Origin: Alistipes megaguti
GTDB taxonomy: Bacteria; Bacteroidota; Bacteroidia; Bacteroidales; Rikenellaceae
NCBI RefSeq assembly: GCF_900604385.1
Contig: NZ_LR027382.1
Location: forward strand, 1,568,501 to 1,632,500
Direction of reading: 5' to 3'
Length of the DNA: 64,000 nt
The translations under genes were made by a program, and so were the position numbers. This document shows, piece by piece, positions 55,072 to 64,000 of the stretch. The first letter of the stretch is position 1; every line of letters starts with the position of its first letter. Under the pieces are notes generated by a model, which worked only from the letters and a program-made list of their open reading frames with translations, had not been told where the DNA came from and searched no databases.

Positions 55072-58000
55072 ATGAAAAGAGATCTATTGAATCGGATCCG
55101 AACGTTGTTCCTCGTGCTGGCCGGCGTGTGGTTCGCGGCATGCAGCGAGTCCGAGGTTGAGGAGCCGACCCTTGGGGTCAATACGACGAGCGTGAGTGCC
55201 AACAAGCGCGGTCTGACCTACGAGGGGGGCGACGTCACCTTCGAGGTCACGTCCAACGTCTACTGGGTCATCAACATCGACGAAGAGGCGGATTGGCTCA
55301 CGGTATCGCCCCGTGCCGCCTACGGCAGCCATCAGGTCCATGTTACGGCCGCTGTGAATACGGGCGAGGCCCGTACGGCGACGCTTTACTTCGATTCGCT
55401 GGATGGTGTGACTACCCGGATCGAGGTGCGGCAGGGCTCGGCCGACGAACTGATCTATTATCTGCGGACGGGGATGGGAACGGAGCCAGTGAGTGCTCCG
55501 GTTGCGGTCTCCGACTTCTCGGAGTGGGGGGCCGACGGGGTAGGTGCGGCCGCGGCACTCTTCTCGGGAGTCCATGCCGAAGTGGTCTCCGACCTCGCCT
55601 CCACGGGCTATGAGGCTGCGACGGGCGGCAATGCCGTGCTGCTGGCTGATGCCGCTGGAGTTGAGGATGGACAGGCTCCCTCGTTCTCGGTCAGCGGCAT
55701 ATCGCTCATCGGCGACCGCTATTTCCGGGTCAAGGTCGGGGTTGCTCCCGTTTCGGGACAGCCGGATGATGCGCAACTGCGGTTGTTGGCCGGGAACGGC
55801 GGCGACGAGTTCATTGAGGTGCCCTGTGAATGGTTGGAGTCCGAAGCGGAGAGCGCCTGGAAGGAGCTCCTTGCCTGCTTCTATGTTCCCGAGGAGACCG
55901 AGAGCCTCGACCTGCGCATTGAAAACACGGGCGGCGCCTGCTGTCTGGACGATTTCCGCTTCTACGAGGGAAATGTGGGCGAGGGCCATGAACTCGTTTT
56001 CCAGGTCGGGGCCGACGACGGTCTGCCCGAAGGACATGTCTATTTCGAGGATGATTTCAGTTGGGTGACCGATGTCTACGGCGGAACCGATTATGTCGGG
56101 ACCTGGCCGACGCCGCTCACGGCCGAGCAGTATTGGAATGGCGTGACGGCTGCCGCTTTCGGTGACGAGGCCTACAATACGCTGATCAATTCGGGCTGGG
56201 TGACCGACGACAACAAACTCAAGGAGCGGGTCTACCTGCGGATCGGCTACATCAAGATGGGCCGGGGCTCGAATGCCGCGGGCTGCGGTGGCGGTCTGGT
56301 GACCCCGACGCTGGAGATCAAGCACAACTGCACGGCCAACGTGAAGGTGAGCTTCGATTGCTGCATCTACGTCTCTTCGGGCGGCTCGTGGGATCCTTCG
56401 ACCATGCAGGTGCGCGTCATCGGCCCGGGGACGATCAACGACGACGTCTCGACGGTGAAGCTCTTCGAGATGCAGACCGCGACCCCGATGCAGTGGGAAA
56501 CCAAGGAGTGCATCGTCTACGGCGCGACGGACCAGACGCAGATCGTCTTCGAGTCGGTCGAGGAGGTCAAGGCGAATCGTTGGTTCTTCGACAACGTCCG
56601 TCTGGTGAAGGCCGGAGCCGACGAGCAGCCTCCCGTGGAGCTGATTCCGCTCGATGTGCCCGAGGTTACCTACGATCAGGATGGGTCGACGGCCAGTTCG
56701 GTGCGTTTCAGCTGGCAGGCCGTGGAGAATGCCGCCCGGTACGAATATACGTATACCTGTCTGAATTGCGGCGAGGTCGTCGAATCGCGGAGCGGCGAGA
56801 CGACGGAGCCGAGCGTGGTGTTCGACGGGCTGATTGCCGGGACGAGCTGTTCGCTGACCGTACGCGCCCTCCCGGCTGAAGAGGATGCGACCTATGAGGC
56901 CTCGGAGTGGAGCGATCCGGTCGAAGGTGCGGTCAAGAGCTCCGTGACGGGTGTCGATTCGCATCCGGTGGGATATGCCCTGCTCGAAGACGACCTGTCG
57001 TGGGTGACGGTGGGCGTCTATGGCCAGGAGAGCTTCGTGGATACCTATCCGGGCAATCCGGACGGCATCCGTTTCGACAAGGTTTCGGCAGCCGGAAAGG
57101 CGCTGCTCGAAGAGAAGGGCTGGGAGATGACTTCGAGCAACTCCGCCGCCTATCTGTATGACGGAAGCATCAAGTTGGGAACCTCGTCGGCCGTGGGGTC
57201 GGTCTTCACGCCCCGGGTTGCGGCCATCGATCCGGGGACGAAGGTCAACGCCGAGGTGATTGTCGGCGGTACGGCCTTCCTCGGGACCAACGACTATTAC
57301 GACGATGATGCGGCCGCCATTACGATCGAGGGTGACGGAACCTTCGAGGATGGTTCGAAGTGTGTGGAGTTCCGCATGGGCAGTTGGAACGACTGGGTGC
57401 GCCACCGCTTCGTCGTGCGCGACATTACCGCTGCGACACGCTTCCGCCTCGAATCGCGAACGGCGGCGAAGGGTCGTCTCTTCTTCAATTATCTCGGGGT
57501 GGTGAAACTCGACGACGCCTATTCGTCGGCTTCGGAGCTCCCGCAGCTGGAGACTCCGGGGAGTGTCACCGCGTCGGAAGCCTCGGCTTACGGTTTTGAC
57601 CTGAGCTGGACGGCGGTGCCCGATGCAACCGACTATACCTATTATGTTGTGCGTCCCGACGGCCGCACGGTGGCAACGGGCAAGAGTTGGGAACCGCATG
57701 TACATATCGGCGGGCTCGACGGCAAGAGCGTCGCGGGACACCCGTACTTCAACGTGCGGATCGTGGCCAACCACATGAACTACGACTCCGGCAAGCAGGA
57801 GATTCCGCAGACTTACCGTTCGTCGGAGAGCTCGCGGGCGCTGCAGGTCCAACTTGTCGAGAGCACGGCTAAGGTCTACTTCCAGGACGATTTTTCGTGG
57901 ATCGACCCGGCGGGTGGGAGTGCCCTGCTGGCGACCAATACGGACTGGATCAATACCTATTGCACGACGGATACAATGATCCGTTTCGACAAGCTGGAGG

Positions 58001-58425
58001 AGGAGGGAACCTCGCTCCACGGATGGAGTTATGACAGCAGCAAAAAGAGCGTCTATACGCGTCCCGGATATATCCACCTGAACTCCTCGTCGGCGCAGGG
58101 CCTGCTGATCTCGCCCGCCCTTACGGCCATTTCGGGAACCGATGATGTGGAGGTGTCGTTCGATGCCACCTACTTCTACCAGTATTTCTCGAAGACGGCG
58201 GATACGAACAAGACCCTGACGATCGCTTTGCGCGGGGCCGGAACCATCGAAGGGGCAACGGACGGCGTGTTGACCGTCACGCTCTCGCGGGGCAATGCCT
58301 GGGAGAGCTTCACTTTCCGCATCCTGGGCGCCGATGCTACGACACAGGTGCTGTTCGGGCCTGCGGTTGCCAGCAAGAACCGGGTTCAGTTCGACAATTT
58401 CCGGGCCGTTTCGTTGACGAAGTAA
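55072..58425 (+). CDS. large BACON/fibronectin-type lipoprotein with three repeated modules
   Basis: 1117 aa from the ATG at 55072. Lipobox GVWFAACSES. A BACON domain (about 35-125) is followed by three related ~190-residue beta-rich modules opening VYFEDDFSWVTDVYGG (about 323), LLEDDLSWVTVGVYG (about 636) and VYFQDDFSWIDPAGG (about 934). Fibronectin III-like linkers lie at about 529-610 and 824-905. No catalytic residues recognised. Likely an elongated surface adhesin or ligand-binding protein of the SusCD operon. Confidence 0.75.
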   Translation: MKRDLLNRIRTLFLVLAGVWFAACSESEVEEPTLGVNTTSVSANKRGLTYEGGDVTFEVTSNVYWVINIDEEADWLTVSPRAAYGSHQVHVTAAVNTGEARTATLYFDSLDGVTTRIEVRQGSADELIYYLRTGMGTEPVSAPVAVSDFSEWGADGVGAAAALFSGVHAEVVSDLASTGYEAATGGNAVLLADAAGVEDGQAPSFSVSGISLIGDRYFRVKVGVAPVSGQPDDAQLRLLAGNGGDEFIEVPCEWLESEAESAWKELLACFYVPEETESLDLRIENTGGACCLDDFRFYEGNVGEGHELVFQVGADDGLPEGHVYFEDDFSWVTDVYGGTDYVGTWPTPLTAEQYWNGVTAAAFGDEAYNTLINSGWVTDDNKLKERVYLRIGYIKMGRGSNAAGCGGGLVTPTLEIKHNCTANVKVSFDCCIYVSSGGSWDPSTMQVRVIGPGTINDDVSTVKLFEMQTATPMQWETKECIVYGATDQTQIVFESVEEVKANRWFFDNVRLVKAGADEQPPVELIPLDVPEVTYDQDGSTASSVRFSWQAVENAARYEYTYTCLNCGEVVESRSGETTEPSVVFDGLIAGTSCSLTVRALPAEEDATYEASEWSDPVEGAVKSSVTGVDSHPVGYALLEDDLSWVTVGVYGQESFVDTYPGNPDGIRFDKVSAAGKALLEEKGWEMTSSNSAAYLYDGSIKLGTSSAVGSVFTPRVAAIDPGTKVNAEVIVGGTAFLGTNDYYDDDAAAITIEGDGTFEDGSKCVEFRMGSWNDWVRHRFVVRDITAATRFRLESRTAAKGRLFFNYLGVVKLDDAYSSASELPQLETPGSVTASEASAYGFDLSWTAVPDATDYTYYVVRPDGRTVATGKSWEPHVHIGGLDGKSVAGHPYFNVRIVANHMNYDSGKQEIPQTYRSSESSRALQVQLVESTAKVYFQDDFSWIDPAGGSALLATNTDWINTYCTTDTMIRFDKLEEEGTSLHGWSYDSSKKSVYTRPGYIHLNSSSAQGLLISPALTAISGTDDVEVSFDATYFYQYFSKTADTNKTLTIALRGAGTIEGATDGVLTVTLSRGNAWESFTFRILGADATTQVLFGPAVASKNRVQFDNFRAVSLTK

Positions 58426-58460
58426 CCGATCGATAAAAACACGATAAAAACAGAAGAACC

Positions 58461-59231
58461 ATGAAATTGAAAATTTGGAAATACACCCTGCTGTTCCTCT
58501 CGCTCGTGGGGTTGGCGTTCCCGGCGGCGGCCTGGGACCGCACGCGCCACGATGCCATCGCTGCGATCGCCGAACAGCATCTGACCCGCCGCGCCAAACG
58601 CAACATCGCCCGTTATCTGGAGCACTCCATCGTCTACTATGCCTCCTACATGGACAAGCATCGTAACGCCCCGGGCTTCCGCGATATCGAGCATGTCAGC
58701 TATGTCGACGGGCAGATGCAATTGGTCGACACCCTGCGCGAGGGCAAGATGAATTGTGTCGTAGCGTTGATGCAGGCCTGCGATCGTCTGCGCAACTACC
58801 GGGAGATGGACGATTCACTTGTGCGGTTGAATCTGATGTATGTCATTCACATCGCCGGGGACATGCATTGCCCGAGTCATGTGAAGTATCCGGGGTGTAA
58901 GAGCGGTCGGGCCGTGCTCAACGGCAAGAAGATGTCCTACCATGCCGTATGGGACTGGGGCGTGCTCGATCGGGCGCATGGCTGGAGCTATTCGGAGTAC
59001 CGCGAACAGTTGGACACTCATTCAAAACGTGAGCGTCGGGCCATAGCGGCCGGGACTCCGCGCGAATGGGTGCATGAGACGGCCGTCGACTGCCGGGTGA
59101 TCTACGACTGGCAGCGGCCCGACGAGGTGTACGACAATGCTTTTGTGCAGGATACCTACCTGCTTGCTGAACGGCAGCTTGTCCGGGCGGCTTACAGACT
59201 GGCAGCGCTGCTCAACGAATTGTTCGGGTGA
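58461..59231 (+). CDS. S1/P1-type nuclease
   Basis: 256 aa. Signal peptide ending AFPAAA, so the mature N-terminus is the essential Trp (AWDRTRHDAIAAIAEQHL). Zinc ligands in HIAGDMHCPSH and YHAVWDWGVLD fit the trinuclear-zinc S1/P1 and phospholipase C fold. Members cleave single-stranded nucleic acids and 3'-nucleotides; the fold is shared with zinc phospholipase C, so a phospholipid-type substrate is possible. Last gene of the operon, with an intrinsic terminator behind it. Confidence 0.9.
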   Translation: MKLKIWKYTLLFLSLVGLAFPAAAWDRTRHDAIAAIAEQHLTRRAKRNIARYLEHSIVYYASYMDKHRNAPGFRDIEHVSYVDGQMQLVDTLREGKMNCVVALMQACDRLRNYREMDDSLVRLNLMYVIHIAGDMHCPSHVKYPGCKSGRAVLNGKKMSYHAVWDWGVLDRAHGWSYSEYREQLDTHSKRERRAIAAGTPREWVHETAVDCRVIYDWQRPDEVYDNAFVQDTYLLAERQLVRAAYRLAALLNELFG

Positions 59232-59254
59232 CCCCCCCCGGAATACCGAATGTG

Positions 59255-59296
59255 AAGAAGAAGAGTGCCCCGGACGCTGGGGCACTCTTCTTTTTT
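59255..59296 (+). terminator. terminator of SusCD operon
   Basis: AAGAAGAGTGCCCC pairs with GGGGCACTCTTCTT, then a T run. Confidence 0.9.
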
Positions 59297-59424
59297 GAGG
59301 ATGGAAGCGATGTGCAAGGTGTGTCTGCGGGCCGAAGCGGTGGGCGGCGTACCCGGTGCGTACCCGGTGCCATACCCGTGCGTATCTGGCGTGCCCCCCC
59401 CCTCGTGCAGACCCCCAAAAAAGC

Positions 59425-59458
59425 AAAACCCCGCTGAACGCAAGTTCAGCGGGGTTTT
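59425..59458 (-). terminator. terminator of tRNA-Leu(CAG)
   Basis: AAAACCCCGCTGAAC (59425-59439) pairs with 59444-59458 around a four-base loop; lies just downstream of the minus-strand tRNA. Confidence 0.85.
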
Positions 59459-59461
59459 CCG

Positions 59462-59543
59462 TGCCCAGGACAGGAATCGAACCTGCACGCCTTGCGGCAC
59501 ACGCACCTGAAACGTGCGCGTCTACCTATTCCGCCACCTGGGC
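59462..59543 (-). tRNA. tRNA-Leu (anticodon CAG)
   Basis: 82 bases. Acceptor GCCCAGG/CCTGGGC, anticodon loop TTCAGGT on a CACGT/GCGTG stem, long variable arm (TGCCGCAAGGCGT), T-arm GCAGGTTCGATTCCTGT, discriminator A. No encoded CCA. Confidence 0.93.
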
Positions 59544-59576
59544 ATTGTTACCGGTGTCTTCCGGAATTGCGGTGTG

Positions 59577-59606
59577 CAAAAGTAATACTTTTTTCTGAAT
59601 CCGCAA
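59577..59606 (-). promoter_or_regulatory. promoter of tRNA-Leu(CAG)
   Basis: Minus strand TTG (59606-59604), 19 bases, TACTTTTG (59584-59577). Confidence 0.65.
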
Positions 59607-59635
59607 CGGTTTTGATGCAAAAAAATTAAAAAAAT

Positions 59636-60250
59636 CTATTTGCTGAAAAACCGGTACTGAAACAGAAGCAGATAGATCACCGCTACCGAGATGTATGCAT
59701 CGGCCAGATTGAAGATCGCTCCGAAGAAATAGTTGTTGCTGTCGACCAGAAAACGCAGCACCCGCGGCACGCCGTTCCATTGGAAAAGCGGGAAATAGAA
59801 CATGTCGACCACCTTGCCCATCATGAATCCGGCGTAATGGCCCCCGAATTCGGCGACGGTGTAGGGGGTCGACTCGGAGAAGATCAGCCCGTAGAAGGCA
59901 CTGTCGAGGATGTTGCCCAGGGCGCCGGCGAAGATCAGCGCCAGCCCCACGATGACCCCTTTTGGCGTGGTCTCCCGTTTGCGCGAGAGGTGGCAGATGA
60001 GCCATCCGATGAATCCCACCATTACGATGCGCAGCAGTCCCAGGAGTAGTTTGCCCCAGTCGAATCCGCTGCCCGAGGCGATGTGCATGCCGAATGCGGC
60101 CCCCTTGTTCTCGATGAAGCGGAGTTGGAACCAGTCGGGAAAGACGATGATCGACTCGTCGAGATGCATGTGGGTCTTGATCCAGATCTTCAGGGCCTGG
60201 TCCGCGACGAGCAGCAGTATGACGAGCAGGGAGATTTTTTTCAGATTCAT
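59636..60250 (-). CDS. lspA: lipoprotein signal peptidase
   Basis: 204 aa, four hydrophobic helices. The catalytic aspartates lie in GALGNILDSAFYG and IFNLADAYISV, the family hallmark, and RFIENKGAAFGM is the conserved periplasmic motif. It cleaves prolipoprotein signal peptides after lipid modification, so the many lipoproteins of this window depend on it. A TATTTTTG -7 box (60278-60271) precedes the start. It is slightly longer than typical LspA because of a loop insertion (GGHYAGFMMGKVV), common in Bacteroidetes. Confidence 0.95.
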   Translation of the reverse strand: MNLKKISLLVILLLVADQALKIWIKTHMHLDESIIVFPDWFQLRFIENKGAAFGMHIASGSGFDWGKLLLGLLRIVMVGFIGWLICHLSRKRETTPKGVIVGLALIFAGALGNILDSAFYGLIFSESTPYTVAEFGGHYAGFMMGKVVDMFYFPLFQWNGVPRVLRFLVDSNNYFFGAIFNLADAYISVAVIYLLLFQYRFFSK

Positions 60251-60384
60251 GGTTTTGGCGTTATTTGCGGCAAAAATAGTAAAAAATCTCTTTTTTCGGG
60301 GATTCGGGTGGAAATTCCGGTCGCTGCCTTCTGATTTTTGCGGAAAAAATATACCTTTGAAACCTTACTTTTTAAAAGTCACCT

Positions 60385-62360
60385 ATGAGGAGCGTGTTTT
60401 TACTGTGCTGCCTGCTGGCAGCTGTCGCCTGTACGAAAGATTCGCTGGAGCAGCCGTCTGCCTCCGGGGCCCGGATTGTCGGATCTCCGGCTCCGGAGTA
60501 TGCCCTGCAGGGGGTGTTGTCCGTCCAGCTCACTGCGGAGATGGCGCAGGCCGTAGCCCGGGCTCAGGGTGAAGCCGCTGCTACGCGAGGGGCCGTGCCG
60601 ACCGTTTCCGGCGTGTCGTGGATTACAACCCCGACTGGGAGCCGATCTACGATCGCACGGGCATGAACCGCTGGTATCGGATTTCGTTCGACCCGGAGAC
60701 CGATCTTGCCCGGGTGGGACAGCGTTTTGCCGGGCTGGAGGGAATTTCGGTGGTCGAATACGAGGTCCATCCGCGCCATATCCGCCCGATGTGTACCGGT
60801 CCGGCCGTTCCCGCGCATGCGGGGCTGCTCCCCGAGCGGGCGGAAACCCGTGCCACGCAGTTGATGAACGATCCGTTGTTGTCCGGGCAGTGGCACTTCG
60901 AGAACAACGGTGCGGATCAGTACTTTTCCACGCCCCGGGCCGGGGCCGACATTGATCTGGTCGATGCCTGGAACCTCTGTACGGGCAGTGAGGAGATCAT
61001 CGTGGCGGTGATCGACGAGCCGGTGCAGACGACCCATCCCGATCTGAAGGCCAACATCTGGTCGAATCCGTCGAATCCCGACGAACACGGTTACAACTTC
61101 TGGGACGACAAGGCCGAGCTCGACTGGCGGACGGCGACCCAAGAAGATGGTCAATGGGTCTACGCCGACCACGGCACCCATGTGGCCGGCGTCATCGCCG
61201 CGGTGAACAACAACAGCCGGGGTGTTTGCGGCATTGCCGGAGGGCGCAGCGGCCGGGGCGGCGTGAAGATCATGTCGTGCCAGATCATGGGTTACAGCAA
61301 CGGCGACACCTCGGACAATCCCATCGTCAAGGCCTTCGAGTACGCCTGGACCCACGGCGCCATCATCGCCCAGAACAGTTGGGGATATGACTTTTCCGAC
61401 GTCTCGTCGAACGAAGCCGCCTCGGACTGGGAGCGGAACTACGGCGTGATCCGCACCGCGATAGACACCTTCATTGCGGGGGCCGGTTCGCAGAACCCCA
61501 ACTCGCCGCTCGACGGGGGGCTGGTAATCTTCGCTGCGGGAAACGACGGCGACCGGATCGGTGACGTGAAGACCTACCCGGCCTCCTACGGACCGGTGAT
61601 TGCCGTCGGAGCCATGGACTGGGCCTTCCGTCCCTCCTATTACACGGATTACGGAACGTGGGTCGACATCACGGCGCCGGGCGGCGATCTCTACGTCGAG
61701 CCGGCCGGGAGTCGTTCGTATTACATCGACGCCGAGGTTCTGAGCACGATCCTCTGCGACGACGAGATGAATTTCCAGGACAAACGCAAGGATGATGCGC
61801 TTTATGGTTACGGTTTCATGCAGGGGACCTCGATGGCATGTCCGCACGTCTCGGGCGTAGCGGCGCTGGGGCTCTCCTATGCCGCACAGTTGGGGCGCAA
61901 ATATTCGGTCGAGGAGTTCAAGGCGATGCTGTTGAGTTCGGTCTACGGCATCGACGACTACTTTACCGGCACCAAGGAGGGGATCACCGTTCCGAGTCTG
62001 ACGGCCTACCGCGGCAAGATGGGGGGCGGATGTGTCGACGCCCTCAAGCTGCTGCTGGCCGTGCGGGGGACACCGGCTGTCTGGGTTCCGACCGGGCAGA
62101 CGACCGAGATCGACTTTGCCCCCTTCTTCGGTGGAGACCGCAGTGCCGTCGAGTTGCAGTCGGCCACGCTCGAATCCCCCGAACAGTTGGGGCTGACCGT
62201 CAAACAGCTTGCCATCACCGGCAGCCGGATCTCGTTCCGCTGTCCGAAATCGGGAGTCTCGGTGCTGCGCATCCGGGCCATGGCCGGGGATACCTCCCTG
62301 ACGCGGGAGTTCGCGCTTGTGTCGCGGGCCGGTCTTGCCGGCAACGGCGGTTGGCTGTGA
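60385..62360 (+). pseudogene. S8-family subtilase lipoprotein, frameshifted
   Basis: About 658 aa if repaired. Lipobox LLAAVACTKDS, a propeptide-like region, then the subtilisin triad: VAVIDEPVQTTHPDL (Asp), DHGTHVAGVIAAV (His) and QGTSMACPHVSGVAAL (Ser). The frame breaks at 60598-60599: GTGCCGACC should read with one more C to give VPDRFRRVVDYNPDWEP. The protease core frame (60618-62360) is uninterrupted. The single-base loss may be a sequencing error, since everything else is intact. A TACCTTTG -7 box lies at 60352-60359. Confidence 0.85.
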
Positions 62361-62541
62361 CCGCACTACGGTCGGCCGTTTCGGGGATCCGGCTTGTTCA
62401 TGGAGGCAGGGTGTTTCGTCCGGCAGATCATTCGGCTGTACTCTTCTTGCAAGAACTGCCAAGGCTGCCCTTTTTATATAAAGGTAAGATCCGTTCCGGA
62501 AGGGTAGAAAGTAATTTTTCTGAAAAAAAGAGTTCGAAATA
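62361..62541. other. intergenic, no feature
   Basis: Spacer between subtilase gene and rRNA promoters; no gene or structured element recognised. Confidence 0.4.
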
Positions 62542-62884
62542 TTTGCAGTTACCGAAAAAGTCGCTACCTTTGCATCCGCATTTGAGAAATCAACGGTTCT
62601 TGCAAATAGGTTGAAGGTTTACAATAAAGGAGCCTGAAACGGTTTGCAGCTGAATTTCAACAGGATGCAAGGTTCTTAAAAAGGCTGGCGGGAAGGCATG
62701 GCGTGAGCATGTTTCGAACTCGATCCAAGGTGCCGCAGGCGTCTTGGAAAAATTTTCTGAAAAGACTTGCGAGATTGAAAAACAGTTCTTAACTTTGCAG
62801 TCCCTTTCGCAGTGAAACCTTCGGGTGGTGTGAAAATAAATCTTGAAAAAGATTTGCAGGATTCAAAAATAGTCTCTATCTTTG
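62542..62884 (+). promoter_or_regulatory. three tandem rRNA operon promoters
   Basis: P1: TTTG 62542-62545, 19 bases, TACCTTTG 62565-62572. P2: TTG 62767-62769, 20 bases, TAACTTTG 62790-62797. P3: TTTG 62853-62856, 20 bases, TATCTTTG 62877-62884. P2 and P3 are followed by matching segments (TCCCTTTCGCA then TGAAA), so one arose by duplication. A 16-bp palindrome (TTTCCTTTAAAGGAAA, 62981-62996) lies in the leader and could take part in processing. Confidence 0.75.
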
Positions 62885-63034
62885 CAATCCCTTTCGCACT
62901 GAAATGCGAAGCTTTTTTAAAGTGGTTCTTTGAATTACTGGTTATATTTTGAGAGCAAAATTGTAGTATTTATCTGTCAATTTCCTTTAAAGGAAACGAA
63001 TAGTCAGGACTCTAACGAAACATTTATATTTTAT

Positions 63035-64000
<966 letters not shown>

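Noticed and set aside
50957..58077. Two more long minus-strand ORFs opposite the lipoprotein and phosphoesterase genes
   Set aside because: Antisense shadows of well-supported plus-strand genes with lipoboxes and catalytic motifs; their own sequences are Arg/His-rich without family features.
60564..62462. 632-codon minus-strand ORF opposite the subtilase
   Set aside because: Shadow of the protease frame, which has the full catalytic triad.

Overview
The window is chromosomal DNA of a Bacteroidales bacterium, most likely Alistipes. The evidence is a 5' 16S rRNA segment at the right end, Bacteroidetes-type promoters (TTTG, 19-20 bases, TAnnTTTG) at many sites, SusC/SusD genes, an N-terminal CBM20-type MalQ and a high-GC backbone. 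The genus call rests on my memory of Alistipes 16S and was not checked by search.

Layout. 1-2.5 kb is backbone: malQ 5' part, transaldolase-like fsa, an AlkZ-related gene. 2.5-9.5 kb is a low-GC insertion with two related large serine recombinase modules (the first broken by frameshifts), a small resolvase and cargo (an SH3-like DUF2693 protein, an outer membrane barrel, a lipoprotein, small ORFs). Each large recombinase is preceded by the same arrangement: a predicted three-hairpin leader RNA and a ~50-codon ORF overlapping the recombinase start by exactly 8 bases. 9.5-28.7 kb is a ~19 kb island inserted at the 3' end of a tRNA-Leu(TAG) gene. It has a tyrosine integrase, MobC and relaxase genes, a frameshifted Type ISP-like restriction-modification polyprotein with a membrane/coiled-coil partner, a nested pair of insertion sequences, a ParB-like + DNA adenine methyltransferase cassette, and wreckage of a conjugative transposon (traN, traO, traP, traQ and small genes). 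A 3'-tRNA repeat and an apparently displaced tRNA terminator mark its far end.

28.9-39.7 kb is backbone: a flavoprotein, three family-2 glycosyltransferases, two adjacent units that look like paralogous small RNAs with consensus promoters and terminators, a lipoprotein, tRNA-Glu(CTC), hpf, xerC and three flavin-reductase-type genes. 39.8-59.2 kb is a coherent locus: DeoR regulator, OPA-type organophosphate transporter, glycerol-1-phosphate dehydrogenase, and divergently a glycerophosphodiesterase, a HAD-IIA phosphatase, SusC, SusD, two BACON-type surface lipoproteins, a calcineurin-like phosphoesterase and an S1/P1-type nuclease. It contains no glycoside hydrolase, so it looks like a phosphodiester (glycerophosphate polymer or phospholipid) utilisation locus rather than a polysaccharide locus. 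59.4-64 kb holds tRNA-Leu(CAG), lspA, a frameshifted subtilase, three tandem rRNA promoters and the 16S start.

Limits: all family names come from motif recognition by eye; no searches were run. Several frameshifts are single-base changes in homopolymers, so assembly error cannot be excluded for those; others (in-frame stops, a two-base insertion) look like true decay.
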